From the NCBI RefSeq assembly GCF_000400715.1, contig NZ_KE007347.1, positions 1,282,189-1,346,188 on the forward strand: 64,000 nucleotides of DNA, written 5' to 3'. Position 1 is the stretch's first letter. Each line of letters opens with the position of its first letter. This document shows, one piece after another, positions 16,970 through 26,461 of the stretch. The notes under the pieces are model-generated. The model made no database searches, was not told the origin of the DNA, and saw only the letters and a program-made list of their open reading frames with translations. A program made the position numbers and the translations under genes. The DNA comes from Acinetobacter genomosp. 15BJ. GTDB taxonomy: Bacteria > Pseudomonadota > Gammaproteobacteria > Pseudomonadales > Moraxellaceae.

Positions 16970-19549
16970 TTAGCTGAGTTTCATTTTATCAAACACAAGA
17001 TGACCATTTTCACCTTTGATCAAAATGTTATCTCCTGGTTGGAATTCACCAGATAAGATTTTCTGAGCCAAGTTATTTTCAACTTGCTGCTGAATCGCAC
17101 GTTTCAATGGTCGTGCGCCGTACACAGGATCGAAACCAGCATCGATTAATAAGTCGAAAGCAGTATCATCCACTGTTAAGCCCATATCACGATCGCTCAA
17201 GCGTGAACGTAAACGATCTAACTGAATATCAGCAATACCACGGATCTGTGCTTTCTGGAGTGAATGGAAAACCACTAACTCATCAATACGGTTAATAAAC
17301 TCTGGACGGAAATGCTGTGTGACTGCATTCATGACCACAGTACGAACCTCATCATCTGTTGCCCCTTCGCCAAGTTCACGTACATCCTGTGAACCTAAGT
17401 TCGAAGTCATTACAATAACGGTATTCTTAAAGTCGATCACACGGCCTTGCGAATCCGTTAAGCGCCCATCATCTAAAACTTGCAATAAGATATTGAACAC
17501 ATCTGGATGCGCTTTTTCCACCTCATCAAATAACACCACGCTATATGGCTTACGACGTACCGCTTCAGTTAAAACACCACCTTCTTCATAACCAACATAG
17601 CCTGGAGGTGCACCCACTAAACGACTGACTGAGTGTTTTTCCATAAATTCGGACATATCAATACGAATCATGGCATCGTCACTGTCAAACAAGAAGTTTG
17701 CCAATGCTTTGGTCAACTCAGTTTTACCCACACCTGTTGGTCCAAGGAACAAGAATGACCCACTTGGACGATTCGGGTCAGATAAGCCCGCACGTGAACG
17801 ACGTACCGCATTGGAAACGGCAACCACCGCTTCATCTTGACCAACCACGCGGTTATGCAAGAACTCTTCCATATTCAGCAGTTTTTCACGTTCACCCTGC
17901 AACATTTTCGCCACTGGGATACCTGTTGCTGCACTAACGACTTCTGCAATTTCGTTTTCGGTGACTTTGGTACGAATCAGTTTCGGCTCTTCATTTTCCT
18001 CAGCGACTTCGGCTTGTTCCAAGCGTTTCTGCAACTCTGGAATCACGCCATATTGCAAACGTGCCGCTTCTGCCAAATCACCTTCGCGTTTAGCTTTTTC
18101 CAAAGCAACACGTGCCTGATCAAGCTCAACTTGTGCTTTCTTATCACCTTCAACCAGTGTTTTTTCAGCTTTCCAGATTTCTTCCAGATCGTTGTACTCT
18201 TTTTGCTTTTCAGCAATTTGATGCTCAAGATGATTTACTTCAGCTTTACTGCCAGCATCTTCATCTTTTTTCACCGCTTCCAATTGCATTTTCAACTGGA
18301 TTAAACGACGATCAAGTTTGTCCAAAGCTTCTGGTTTGGAGTCAATTTCCATTTTGATCCGCGATGCCGCTTCATCAATCAGATCAATGGCTTTATCAGG
18401 CAATTGACGGTCAGTGATATAACGATGTGACATTTTCGCTGCAGCAATAATCGCTGAGTCTAAAATTTGCACACCATGATGGGTCGCATATTTTTCTTTT
18501 AGACCACGCAAGATCGCAATAGTATCTTCAACACTTGGTTCATCGACCAATACTTTCTGGAAACGACGTTCAAGCGCCGCATCCTTCTCGATGTACTGGC
18601 GATATTCATCTAAGGTCGTTGCACCGACACAGCGTAATTCACCGCGTGCTAAAGCCGGTTTTAACATATTACCTGCGTCCATCGCACCATCACCCTTACC
18701 AGCACCGACAAGGGTATGTAACTCATCAATAAACAGGATGATCTCGCCTTCATGTTTAGCAAGGTCTTTGAGTACAGCTTTTAAACGCTCTTCAAACTCA
18801 CCACGATATTTTGCACCTGCAAGCAATGAACCTAAGTCTAATGACAGTACACGCTTATTCTTCAACCCTTCAGGCACTTCACCGTTGACAATACGTTGTG
18901 CTAAACCTTCCACAATCGCTGTTTTACCTACCCCTGGTTCACCAATCAGGACAGGATTATTTTTGGTACGACGTGATAAAACTTGAATGGTACGACGAAT
19001 TTCATCATCACGACCAATTACAGGATCAAGCTTGCCCGCTAAAGCACGCTCAGTTAAGTCAATGGTATATTTATTGAGTGAGTCACGTTGATCTTCGTGA
19101 TTATTGCTCATAACTTTGTCATTTCCTCGAATATTTTCAATTACTTTGCGTAAGCTTTCTGGTGTTACACCAACACTATTTAAAATGCTTTTGGTTTCAC
19201 CTGTTTCTGCCAACCCTAACAACACCCAATCGGTTGATAAAAATTCATCACCTGCTTTTTGTGCATAACGGTCAGCTAAATTCAATGCCTTTACCGCTTC
19301 AGGATTCAGATTGATATCACCTGTAGGATTTGCCAATGTTGGTGCATTCTCTAACGCTTGTTCAAGTTTTTGCTTTAACTCTGGTAAACGTGCGCCCGCT
19401 TGTTGCAATAAACTCAGATTGGCAGGTTCTTTCAAAAGAGTCGACAGAATATGAATCCCTGCAATCGCAGTATGATCCTTACCCATTGCCAATGATTGTG
19501 CGTCTGAGAGTGCTTGCTGTAAACGGTTTGTAAATTTTTCAAATCGCAT
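16970..19549 (-). CDS. clpB: ATP-dependent disaggregase chaperone ClpB
   Basis: The product is 859 residues, the usual ClpB length. The N-terminal Clp-N domain starts [18 protein letters not shown]. The first AAA+ module has Walker A GEPGVGKT (near 205) and Walker [10 protein letters not shown]. The coiled-coil M domain follows (about 400-520, rich in Glu, Lys and Leu), and the second AAA+ module has [10 protein letters not shown] (near 605) and the pore loop GYVGYEEGG. ClpB works with DnaK to solubilise aggregates. The M domain separates it from ClpA and ClpC. A sigma-32-like promoter lies 40-67 bases upstream, consistent with heat-shock control. Confidence 0.97.
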   Translation of the reverse strand: MRFEKFTNRLQQALSDAQSLAMGKDHTAIAGIHILSTLLKEPANLSLLQQAGARLPELKQKLEQALENAPTLANPTGDINLNPEAVKALNLADRYAQKAGDEFLSTDWVLLGLAETGETKSILNSVGVTPESLRKVIENIRGNDKVMSNNHEDQRDSLNKYTIDLTERALAGKLDPVIGRDDEIRRTIQVLSRRTKNNPVLIGEPGVGKTAIVEGLAQRIVNGEVPEGLKNKRVLSLDLGSLLAGAKYRGEFEERLKAVLKDLAKHEGEIILFIDELHTLVGAGKGDGAMDAGNMLKPALARGELRCVGATTLDEYRQYIEKDAALERRFQKVLVDEPSVEDTIAILRGLKEKYATHHGVQILDSAIIAAAKMSHRYITDRQLPDKAIDLIDEAASRIKMEIDSKPEALDKLDRRLIQLKMQLEAVKKDEDAGSKAEVNHLEHQIAEKQKEYNDLEEIWKAEKTLVEGDKKAQVELDQARVALEKAKREGDLAEAARLQYGVIPELQKRLEQAEVAEENEEPKLIRTKVTENEIAEVVSAATGIPVAKMLQGEREKLLNMEEFLHNRVVGQDEAVVAVSNAVRRSRAGLSDPNRPSGSFLFLGPTGVGKTELTKALANFLFDSDDAMIRIDMSEFMEKHSVSRLVGAPPGYVGYEEGGVLTEAVRRKPYSVVLFDEVEKAHPDVFNILLQVLDDGRLTDSQGRVIDFKNTVIVMTSNLGSQDVRELGEGATDDEVRTVVMNAVTQHFRPEFINRIDELVVFHSLQKAQIRGIADIQLDRLRSRLSDRDMGLTVDDTAFDLLIDAGFDPVYGARPLKRAIQQQVENNLAQKILSGEFQPGDNILIKGENGHLVFDKMKLS

Positions 19550-19588
19550 TCTTGTTATTCCTCACAACAAATTCTTAACTTATCACTT

Positions 19589-19616
19589 AGATGGGAACGC
19601 TTTTTAAAATTTCAAA
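19589..19616 (-). promoter_or_regulatory. Sigma-32 (heat-shock) type promoter of clpB
   Basis: On the minus strand TTTGAAA (19616-19610) and CCCATCT (19595-19589) are separated by 14 bases, close to the RpoH consensus CTTGAAA-N13-15-CCCATNT. It is about 40 bases upstream of the clpB ATG. Confidence 0.75.
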
Positions 19617-19812
19617 TAAAATTTATATATTTTTCAATATTTTATGAAATTTTTAAGAAATAAAACTCAGTATTAATATGGGTATATAAATGATCTATTT
19701 CAAGTATATTTTGTATAATTTTTCGGTCTATTCCGTTTTGCACAAAATCCTTATTGTGATTTTAAGGTGAACCTTTTAGTTTAACGCTTTGCTTCAATTA
19801 AAAATGCTCATC

Positions 19813-20634
19813 ATGTCTTTAAAAACAATTTTGCTCAGCGTTGTTTCCCTGCTTCCTCTTCATGCTGCTTTTGCGCAACTGCCACAGGACTCAAGACGTG
19901 CCGGTGGTGTTGCTGTGATCCCACTTCCAACAACCACTACACAAGTTTTTTATGAACAAAAACCAGTCTTGATTACACAACAAGGTACACAACGCTATGC
20001 CGTGTTTGGCATTCCACTTTCAGCTCCCTTAGGTGGCTTGACCTTAACAAGCAATACCACACCAATTCAAATCGAAGTAAAGCCCTATCAATATGCCGAA
20101 CAGCGTTTAACAGTCAAAAACCAAGACTATGTCAATCCCAGTCAAGATCAACTCAACCGTTACGCTCAAGAAGCGAAAGAGCAAAATGATATTTATAGCT
20201 CTTTTTCCCAAAGTAACTGGACTCAGTTTCCTAACTTTATTCGGCCTACGGCTGGTAAATTCAGTAATTCATTTGGTAGAAAACGTTTTTTCAATGGTGA
20301 AGTACAAGTTGAAGTGCGCGATTTAGCCCCTCCTGCGCTTATTGGGCAAATGGTAGTAGTAACATTTGAATGCCTTCACCTTCACATTGGAGATCATACC
20401 GTTTATGGGAATGCGGCACTAATAGATGGTGTTCCAGGCTTAAACAGTACTTTACTCATTTAGAGTCAAACTAATATTATGTATCGACAGCTGAAAAGAA
20501 ATGGCGTAAAAGTAGTATTTGATGGTAAAACTGGTTGCGTCACTGGGTTACATATACGTAGGGGTGGTAGCCTAAAAAATGCACTCGTTGCAACCCACTT
20601 GTTACTTAATTTTAAAGAGATACGTAGAAAATGA
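19813..20634 (+). pseudogene. M23-family peptidase gene, 3' third saturated with substitutions
   Basis: The 5' part is normal: a signal peptide (MSLKTILLSVVSLLPLHAAFA) is followed by the beta-rich N-terminal domain typical of secreted LytM/M23 peptidases and the conserved entry GKFSNSFGRKRFFNGE (about residues 155-170). From 20303 onward the expected zinc-binding core (HSGLDIA, later HLHW) is unrecognisable as an enzyme. Yet aligned codon by codon to the family over ~100 positions, many residues still coincide with no gap (GD, GN, ID, GL, TG, TGxH, SLxNA), and the frame ends at TGA 20632-20634, where the family ends. There is one in-frame TAG at 20461. Metal ligands are lost, so it is not an active peptidase. 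Confidence 0.7.
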
Positions 20635-21381
20635 TTGCTCCATAAAATTGGAACACTTTTTAGTACAACTCATGAATTTTATCATTAAGCGGCTTTAATC
20701 AATTCAACGATATGGGCAATTTTAAGACCATTATCTAAGGGTGAGTTACTGACTGAACAATTATCCTGTGTGGAGCGTTCAAATGCTTTTCGAACATGTA
20801 TCGTTGACCCTGATTAAGATTCTATAATGAAGTGTAAATAAATTATTCTGGACAGCGCAGGCGTAGTTTAAGAACGGAAAATACTGGGCCATTGGAAAGC
20901 ACATGTAATATCTTGGCAAGATATCAAAAAAACGATCACAACACTTAATGAAGGACATCCACGAAGTCCTATCTAAATCACTTTACCTGGACCAAGACCA
21001 CAGTCTTTGCGCACGTCTTCAGCTGAAGCACCGAAAAATATAGTTGGGCAACTGTCTGATTTGTCCTCCTATGCAAGTTTCTGTAACCTAGCAGCACATG
21101 ATAGCATTGCAGATAATTGAAGCACAGAATAATATTTCTGTGACCTACTTTCACCCTATAAAAAGGGCACATACGAAATTTTGTCTGGTTTGATTAGAAA
21201 ATATTCAACTAAAGGCATTGGTTTTAATCTGTCACAAAAGCATTATTTTATAAGCATTGCCATGTCATTGTCTAATCGTAGTACTAAAGCGTTAGATTGA
21301 GGTAAACCATCTGAGTAAGTTGCACATCTGGTAGATTGTCATAAGATTTTTCAAACCGCCACACGTAATACTAGAATTCAC
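20303..21381. other. Indel-free, substitution-saturated patch across three genes
   Basis: Within this 1.08-kb interval the end of an M23 peptidase gene, a complete osmC-like gene and the start of vfr all keep their length and codon register, but about two thirds of residues differ from what the families lead me to expect, and seven in-frame stops appear (20461; 20814, 20868, 20973 and 21069 on the minus strand; 21298 and 21316). Reading sense returns abruptly at about 21382. Base composition looks like the surroundings. The edges are estimates, judged from where family-like residues begin and end. Confidence 0.65.
20685..21107 (-). pseudogene. OsmC-family protein gene, decayed by substitutions only
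   Basis: On the minus strand an ATG at 21107 and a TAA at 20685 enclose exactly 140 codons, the usual length of a small OsmC-like protein. The translation keeps family landmarks in register: IGLRGC followed by SVVIVFLISCQDITC, then YLHFII, then CSVS (from the conserved Cys region), and a terminal HIVELI. Four in-frame stops (at 20814, 20868, 20973, 21069) and many replacements rule out a product. OsmC-like proteins reduce organic peroxides through two cysteines; an osmC-like gene next to vfr is also known in Pseudomonas. No frameshift is needed to follow the gene from end to end. Confidence 0.65.
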
Positions 21382-21426
21382 GCTGGAACGGAATCAAAAT
21401 CACTGTATTTAATATTAAAAGGTTCA

Positions 21427-21963
21427 GTGTCAATTATCTTACGTGAAGATGACGAACGTGAAATTGTCGTTGCCTACCTAAACCCAGGCGATTTCTTTGG
21501 TGAAATGGGGCTTTTTGAAAAAAACCCTCAACGTACCGCAGAAGTACGTACACGAGATGTCTGCGAAATTGCAGAAATCTCTTACGACAATTTCCACGAG
21601 TTAAGTAAACAATACCCAGATCTAAGTTACGCTGTGTTTGCTCAACTGGTACGTCGTCTTAAAAATACAACACGTAAAGTCACTGATCTAGCCTTCATTG
21701 ATGTGTCAGGACGTATTGCACGTTGTTTAATTGACTTATCGGCTCAACCTGAGGCAATGATTTTGCCAAATGGTCGTCAGATTCGTATCACCCGCCAAGA
21801 GATTGGTCGTATCGTGGGTTGCTCTCGCGAAATGGTTGGACGTGTCCTCAAGACACTTGAAGATCAAGGTATGATTCAAACTGATGGTAAAGCAATCTTA
21901 ATTTTTGATGCTTCTTTAGAAGAAAATAATTTTACAGAAGAAGAGTATGATGACGAAGACTAA
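21427..21963 (+). CDS. vfr: Vfr/CRP-family regulator, N-terminal ~57 codons ruined
   Basis: The intact frame (178 residues from a GTG) covers most of the cAMP-binding beta-roll (LNPGDFFGEMGLFE, RTAEVRTRDVCEIAEI), the dimer helix and the winged helix-turn-helix (ITRQEIGRIVGCSREMVGRVLKTLEDQGMI). Full-length Vfr is about 57 codons longer. In-frame codons upstream read AGTESKSLYLILKGS without fault from 21382. Before that, a register-perfect but substituted remnant runs back to ATT at 21256, where the ATG would be expected, with stops at 21298 and 21316. If the sequence is real, the protein lacks the start of the cyclic-nucleotide domain and may be inactive. No good ribosome site precedes the GTG. 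Confidence 0.8.
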   Translation: MSIILREDDEREIVVAYLNPGDFFGEMGLFEKNPQRTAEVRTRDVCEIAEISYDNFHELSKQYPDLSYAVFAQLVRRLKNTTRKVTDLAFIDVSGRIARCLIDLSAQPEAMILPNGRQIRITRQEIGRIVGCSREMVGRVLKTLEDQGMIQTDGKAILIFDASLEENNFTEEEYDDED

Positions 21964-21992
21964 TTCGATTTAAGATCGGATTAACGCTTTAA

Positions 21993-22026
21993 GAAAGCCA
22001 GTGCCTGTCACTGGCTTTCATTTTTT
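21993..22026 (+). terminator. Rho-independent terminator of vfr
   Basis: GAAAGCCAGTG / CACTGGCTTTC with loop CCTGT is followed by ATTTTTT, 30 bases after the stop. Confidence 0.9.
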
Positions 22027-22163
22027 AACAAAGAATAAGCCTTGCTGATTACATAATTACAATGATTATAGAGATATTCAGAATATTAACTGCTGCCAAC
22101 ATTTTCTATAATCCACCCTAATCAAGACTATATTCATAAGATACTGATTTGGAGAGAATAAGT

Positions 22164-22940
22164 ATGAAGAAATTAGCTTTAAGCCTTTGTGCTATGACCG
22201 TAATGACAATTTCTGGCTGCGCATCTTTTGCAGACATGGCTGGCGCAGATAGCGCAACTTTAAATGCTCAATCTGCACAGAGCTTCGCAAAAATGACCCA
22301 AGAAGCACGTGCCAAAAATCAGTTGGATAGTAGTTCAAGTACTTATCAACGTATCAATACTGTATTTAATCGCTTAAAACCTTATGCAGATCAAATGAAC
22401 CAGACTGGTCAACGTTTTCAATGGCAACTTGCAGTACTCAAATCAGATACTGTTAACGCCTATGTAGCACCAGGTGGTAAAGTTGTTTTCTATACAGGGA
22501 TCGTGAACAAGCTTAATTTAACCAATGATGAAATTGCTGCGGTAATGGGACATGAAATGACCCATGCGCTCGAAGAACACGCCAAAAGTAAAATTGGTGC
22601 TCAAGCTTTAACAAATCTTGCGATTGGCATTGGTAAATCGTATGCAGGTAGCAGCATAGGTGATCTAGGCAGCGCAGCAATCGATTTAGGCAGTCAAGTG
22701 GGCATTGGCTTACCATACTCCCGTAATTTAGAGAGCCGTGCCGATTATGGCGGTTTAATGCTCATGGCAAAAGCAGGCTATAACCCGAATGCAGCAATCA
22801 GTCTATGGGAAAAAATGAATCGTTTAGATGGCGCTGGTGGCGGTTCGTTCTTATCAACTCACCCATCAAATACTCAACGTATTGGTGATATGCGTAAAAA
22901 CCTACCTGCAGCTTTGGCTGTTTATAACCAACGTCGTTAA
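22164..22940 (+). CDS. M48-family metalloprotease lipoprotein (LoiP/YggG-like)
   Basis: The product has 258 residues. The signal peptide ends in the lipobox ISGC, so it should be anchored in the envelope. The zinc-binding HEMTH motif is in VMGHEMTHALEEHA (about residues 130-143), and the third ligand region is ESRADYGGLMLM near 192. YVAPGGKVVFYTGI before the motif and STHPSNTQRI near the end are typical of YggG/LoiP proteases that handle misfolded outer-membrane proteins. The ATG at 22164 has GGAGAG at ideal distance, and a strong terminator follows. Confidence 0.9.
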   Translation: MKKLALSLCAMTVMTISGCASFADMAGADSATLNAQSAQSFAKMTQEARAKNQLDSSSSTYQRINTVFNRLKPYADQMNQTGQRFQWQLAVLKSDTVNAYVAPGGKVVFYTGIVNKLNLTNDEIAAVMGHEMTHALEEHAKSKIGAQALTNLAIGIGKSYAGSSIGDLGSAAIDLGSQVGIGLPYSRNLESRADYGGLMLMAKAGYNPNAAISLWEKMNRLDGAGGGSFLSTHPSNTQRIGDMRKNLPAALAVYNQRR

Positions 22941-22948
22941 TCAACACC

Positions 22949-22984
22949 CCCTTAAATTCTTAAGTTCGAATTTAAGGGTTTTTT
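22949..22984 (+). terminator. Rho-independent terminator of the M48 protease gene
   Basis: CCCTTAAATTC / GAATTTAAGGG with an 8-base loop is followed by TTTTTT. It lies in a convergent gap. Confidence 0.9.
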
Positions 22985-23014
22985 CGTATCAACTCATTTA
23001 TTACTGAACTAAGC

Positions 23015-23887
23015 TCACATTAATCGCAAGTGCAGCATATGCGTTGCGATGGTATGACGGATATGATCAGGTCGAGCATGAAAATAACGCTCACTTAAAC
23101 CGTCACCTGATAAATCCTCAGTAACGATGTACCCCATTTGTTCTACTGCCTGATGCAATGTCTTTGGTCTAAATTGCCCTTTTAATGGTTCTTTTAAAAA
23201 CCGTGTAAATTGCGACACAAACAATGTTCCCAAACGTTCCAAGCCCTCTAACTCTCGATAGTCAATCGAGTAGTCCAAGACCACCTCGCTCCCCTGTGCA
23301 GCAATCTGTTTAATGCTATTTAAAGTATTTAACGTTGTCTCTGGTTCTAGATAATGGGTCGTCCCCAACCATGAGAAAAAAGCAGCTTGGCCCTGCTTAA
23401 ACGAACTACGTACTAAAGCATCTGCAATCGATTCTTTTTCAAAATCAATTGCAACAAACTCGACATTCGCTGGAAGTGCGCCATATTGGCGTAATTTGCG
23501 TTGTTTTGCTGCTTGGGTATCTGGATGGTCAACTTCATAAATCTTAAGCTGTGGGTACTGCTGTGCTTGTCGCAGGGTAAATGAATCTAATCCAGCCCCG
23601 ACCAATACATATTGTGCTACGCCCCGCTCAATCGCTGCATGGAGTTGATCTTCTGCATAACGTGAACGCCCAACCACCTGTCCAGTCAATAAACCAAAAG
23701 TACGATTAAACACCGAGGAATTCATCACTTTTACTGAGAACGGCGTGCTTAATAAAGCCTTCCAACCTTTACTCGTCAACTCAAAAGCAAAAGGGTCAGA
23801 AAAGACTGGATTTTCTGCATTTTGAAAATGATTGGCACGTAATGCTGCGGCAGCTTCGGCCGTGCGACTCGATTGTCCTTCTTTCAT
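23015..23887 (-). CDS. Class I SAM-dependent methyltransferase (TIGR00027/LCMT-like family)
   Basis: The product has 290 residues from the ATG at 23887, which follows GGGGA at about 7 bases. SSRTAEAAAALRA at the start and VLVGAGLDSFTLR (near 113) are hallmarks of the leucine-carboxyl-methyltransferase-like family; EVDHPDTQAAKQ is the acidic SAM-binding loop. The substrate is unknown; in actinobacteria such proteins accompany lipid genes. It is the last gene of the minus-strand cluster with a flavin monooxygenase, SDR and PF10118 hydrolases, so a role in modifying the same lipid or ketone product is plausible but inferred. Confidence 0.82.
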   Translation of the reverse strand: MKEGQSSRTAEAAAALRANHFQNAENPVFSDPFAFELTSKGWKALLSTPFSVKVMNSSVFNRTFGLLTGQVVGRSRYAEDQLHAAIERGVAQYVLVGAGLDSFTLRQAQQYPQLKIYEVDHPDTQAAKQRKLRQYGALPANVEFVAIDFEKESIADALVRSSFKQGQAAFFSWLGTTHYLEPETTLNTLNSIKQIAAQGSEVVLDYSIDYRELEGLERLGTLFVSQFTRFLKEPLKGQFRPKTLHQAVEQMGYIVTEDLSGDGLSERYFHARPDHIRHTIATHMLHLRLM

Positions 23888-23983
23888 TTTGATTCCCCTA
23901 TTTCTATTGCTATCTTGCAAAAAATAAGCAGCAAATTCCATCGCTAGACAAAATTTACTGCTTATTAATGACTAAATTAAAAA

Positions 23984-25504
23984 TTATTTAGTTTTTTCAG
24001 TTTGATACGTCACTTGATAATCATTTAAGTCCATACGTTTCAAACGTTGCTTTAACTTTTTCAATGACCACGGCCATGCAGCAAAATTGCGGCCATTGGC
24101 ATCCAAATAGTAACTCTTGCATCCGCCCGCATTAAACACTGTTGTTTTAAGATGTTTTTGCACGAGCTCATTATGATGCTTGATCACTTCTGGCTTAATA
24201 TTCAACTTACTGATGCCTTTTTCTTTGATTTTCAGTAAACCATCAACGATATAATCAAGTTGTGCTTCAGCCAAACCAATGAATGAATCATACACCAAGA
24301 CATTTGGTCCTAACACTAAGAAAGCATTCGGGACATTTTCAATACTGGTACCTAAATATGCTTCTGGTGAACTACTCTTCCATAGATCATTCAGACATTC
24401 ACCTTTCTCATTTGATACGCGCTTGCCAATTGGTGGATGAGATACCTCAAAACCTGTTCCCCAAATAATCACGTCCACTTCATGACGTTCACCATTAGCA
24501 GACACCACAGTATTGCCTTCTACTTTGACCAATCCATGTGGAATCAGTTTGGTATTCGGTTGTTGTAAGGCTGGATAGTAATTGTTGGCGAACAGCAAAC
24601 GCTTACAGCCAATCGTAAAGTTCGGCGTTACATTTTTACGTAATTCAGGATCTTCAATCTGGAAACGTAAAATCAATTTTGCCAATTCGCCAACAGGTTT
24701 TAACACGGCTGGATTACGTAAGCCGAAATTAATTGCATTCAACGATTGCGCAACCGCTTGACGCCACGTCTTTTGAATCAGTGGAAATTTCTCAATCAAT
24801 GATTTACTAATATCACCTAAATCCGTGTCTGGCTTTGGTACCACCCACGGCGCTGTACGTTGATACACGTACAATTCTTTTGCTAATGGCTGAATCTGAG
24901 GAACAAACTGAATCGCTGATGCGCCTGTCCCGATCACAGCGATACGCTTGCCTGTCAGGTCATAATCATGATTCCATTTCGCTGAATGGAACATTTCGCC
25001 CTTAAAGGTTTCTAGACCTTCAAGTTTTGGAATTTGCGCTTCGGTAATTGGACCTGTTGCAAAAACCACAGTTCTAGATAGGTTTTGACCTTTATTGGTG
25101 TCAATCACCCACAGATTACGCTCTTTATCCCATGCCGCATTCAATAACTCTGTACCAAATTCAATTTTTGAGCTGACATTGAAATTTTCACTCACTTCTT
25201 CTAAATAGCTCAGAATCTCTGGCTGACGAGCAAATAAATGACTCCATTTTGCACTAGGTGCAAATGAATATGAATACAATGCCGATGGTACATCACAGCC
25301 ACAACCTGGATAGGTATTTTCGCGCCAAGTTCCCCCAACACGAGTCGCTTTTTCAATGATCTTGTAGTTGCTATAACCCACTTGATCAAGACGAATTGCA
25401 GTTGCAATACCAGAAATCCCCGCACCTACGATAAAACTATCATAGATGTGTGGTGGTAAAGCCTTTCCTTCAGCTGAGTTTAATTTTTTTGCTTGAGCTG
25501 TCAT
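23984..25504 (-). CDS. Flavin-containing monooxygenase, Baeyer-Villiger type
   Basis: The product is a 506-residue enzyme with FAD-binding GAGISGIATAIRL at about 28-40, the GGTWRENTYPGCGCDVPS segment, the fingerprint FKGEMFHSAKWN (near 172), and the NADPH-binding GTGASAIQF (near 196). The fingerprint of Baeyer-Villiger monooxygenases is FxGxxxHxxxW followed by P or D; here Asn follows. Such enzymes insert oxygen next to a carbonyl using NADPH and O2. It lies downstream of an SDR that could make the ketone, and a second similar enzyme is encoded at 57962. The true substrate is unknown. No membrane segment is visible. Confidence 0.87.
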   Translation of the reverse strand: MTAQAKKLNSAEGKALPPHIYDSFIVGAGISGIATAIRLDQVGYSNYKIIEKATRVGGTWRENTYPGCGCDVPSALYSYSFAPSAKWSHLFARQPEILSYLEEVSENFNVSSKIEFGTELLNAAWDKERNLWVIDTNKGQNLSRTVVFATGPITEAQIPKLEGLETFKGEMFHSAKWNHDYDLTGKRIAVIGTGASAIQFVPQIQPLAKELYVYQRTAPWVVPKPDTDLGDISKSLIEKFPLIQKTWRQAVAQSLNAINFGLRNPAVLKPVGELAKLILRFQIEDPELRKNVTPNFTIGCKRLLFANNYYPALQQPNTKLIPHGLVKVEGNTVVSANGERHEVDVIIWGTGFEVSHPPIGKRVSNEKGECLNDLWKSSSPEAYLGTSIENVPNAFLVLGPNVLVYDSFIGLAEAQLDYIVDGLLKIKEKGISKLNIKPEVIKHHNELVQKHLKTTVFNAGGCKSYYLDANGRNFAAWPWSLKKLKQRLKRMDLNDYQVTYQTEKTK

Positions 25505-25597
25505 TTAAAAATATCCTTTATTCATTCAACTGAAATAAGCCTATCGCCGATTGAGTTTCGTCTTATTACAGTGTTTAAAATCTTTTATCCGAGGTGA

Positions 25598-26422
25598 TTA
25601 CTTCATAAATCTGTATGAGGTACCTAAGAATTTTGCATATAAATTCGGTGCAGTACGTTTCATTAACCAAAACAACTTGGCATCGATTTGTGGAATGGTA
25701 TAAAGCTCACCTTTATCCAAACGATCCAAGGTCAGTTTGGCGACCTTGTCACTGGTGGTAAAAGCCAAATTGGTGAGGGCATAATCTAAAAGCCCTTTAT
25801 GCGGGACTTTGCCATTTTTAATGATATTGGTCGGTACTAAGGTTGGACAAAGTACATTGACCTTGATATTCGATTTTCGCAGTTCAGCTGAAAGTGTTTC
25901 TGACAAGGCACGAACACCTGCTTTAGACACGTTATAGACGGTCATTTCTGGTGCTGCAGTATAAGACGCTGCTGATGCCACATTGATAATTGCACCATGT
26001 CCAAGTTGTTTAAACTTTGGTACAAAAGCACGGCAACCATGGATTACACCCCATAAATTAATATTCATGCACCAATGCCAATCTTCAGAAGACATTTCAT
26101 CAAACTTGCCTCCTAAACCAATTCCTGCATTATTAATCACCAATGTGACTGGATTCTGCATCAATTGTTGAGCCTGCTCAGCCAACTGATTGACCTGCTC
26201 TTCTTTGGCCACATCACATTGCACAGCAAAGGCCTTGGCTCCAAGTGCCTCAACTAAACTGACTGTTTCTTTGGCTGCATCAAGGTTAATGTCCGAACAC
26301 ACCACTGTGCCGCCACGTTTTGCCAGTTCAAGAGCAAAACTACGACCAATCCCGCTTCCTGCACCTGTCACCACAGCGAATGCTTTTTGGCTAGGCTTGG
26401 TTTTTTTCCCAAATAATTTCAT
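25598..26422 (-). CDS. Short-chain dehydrogenase/reductase
   Basis: The product is a 274-residue classical SDR with cofactor motif TGAGSGIG (about 19-26), NNAG (near 95), catalytic Ser in NVASAASY and the YNVSK active-site pair near 163. The aspartate at the end of the second strand (SDIN) suggests NAD(H) rather than NADP(H). The C-terminus with LFWLMKRTAPNLYAKFL resembles SDRs from lipid clusters. It probably oxidises an alcohol to the ketone used by the adjacent monooxygenase, or the reverse; this is inferred from order only. It is separated by 39 bases from the upstream hydrolase gene, so likely co-transcribed. Confidence 0.88.
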   Translation of the reverse strand: MKLFGKKTKPSQKAFAVVTGAGSGIGRSFALELAKRGGTVVCSDINLDAAKETVSLVEALGAKAFAVQCDVAKEEQVNQLAEQAQQLMQNPVTLVINNAGIGLGGKFDEMSSEDWHWCMNINLWGVIHGCRAFVPKFKQLGHGAIINVASAASYTAAPEMTVYNVSKAGVRALSETLSAELRKSNIKVNVLCPTLVPTNIIKNGKVPHKGLLDYALTNLAFTTSDKVAKLTLDRLDKGELYTIPQIDAKLFWLMKRTAPNLYAKFLGTSYRFMK

Positions 26423-26461
26423 TTTTGCTTTTCCAATAATCTCGTATTGATATGGACCAAG

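Noticed and set aside
20303..20634. A simple frameshift ending the M23 peptidase
   Set aside because: The other two frames give no M23 residues; the original frame keeps register with the family to the end, so substitutions and not a frameshift explain the loss.
20951..20970. Hairpin AGGAC / GTCCT in the patch as a terminator
   Set aside because: The stem is only five pairs with no T-run, lies inside the osmC-like remnant, and is expected by chance.
20978..21172. A 64-codon open frame on the minus strand inside the damaged patch
   Set aside because: It overlaps the osmC-like remnant in a different frame and shows no family resemblance or ribosome site.
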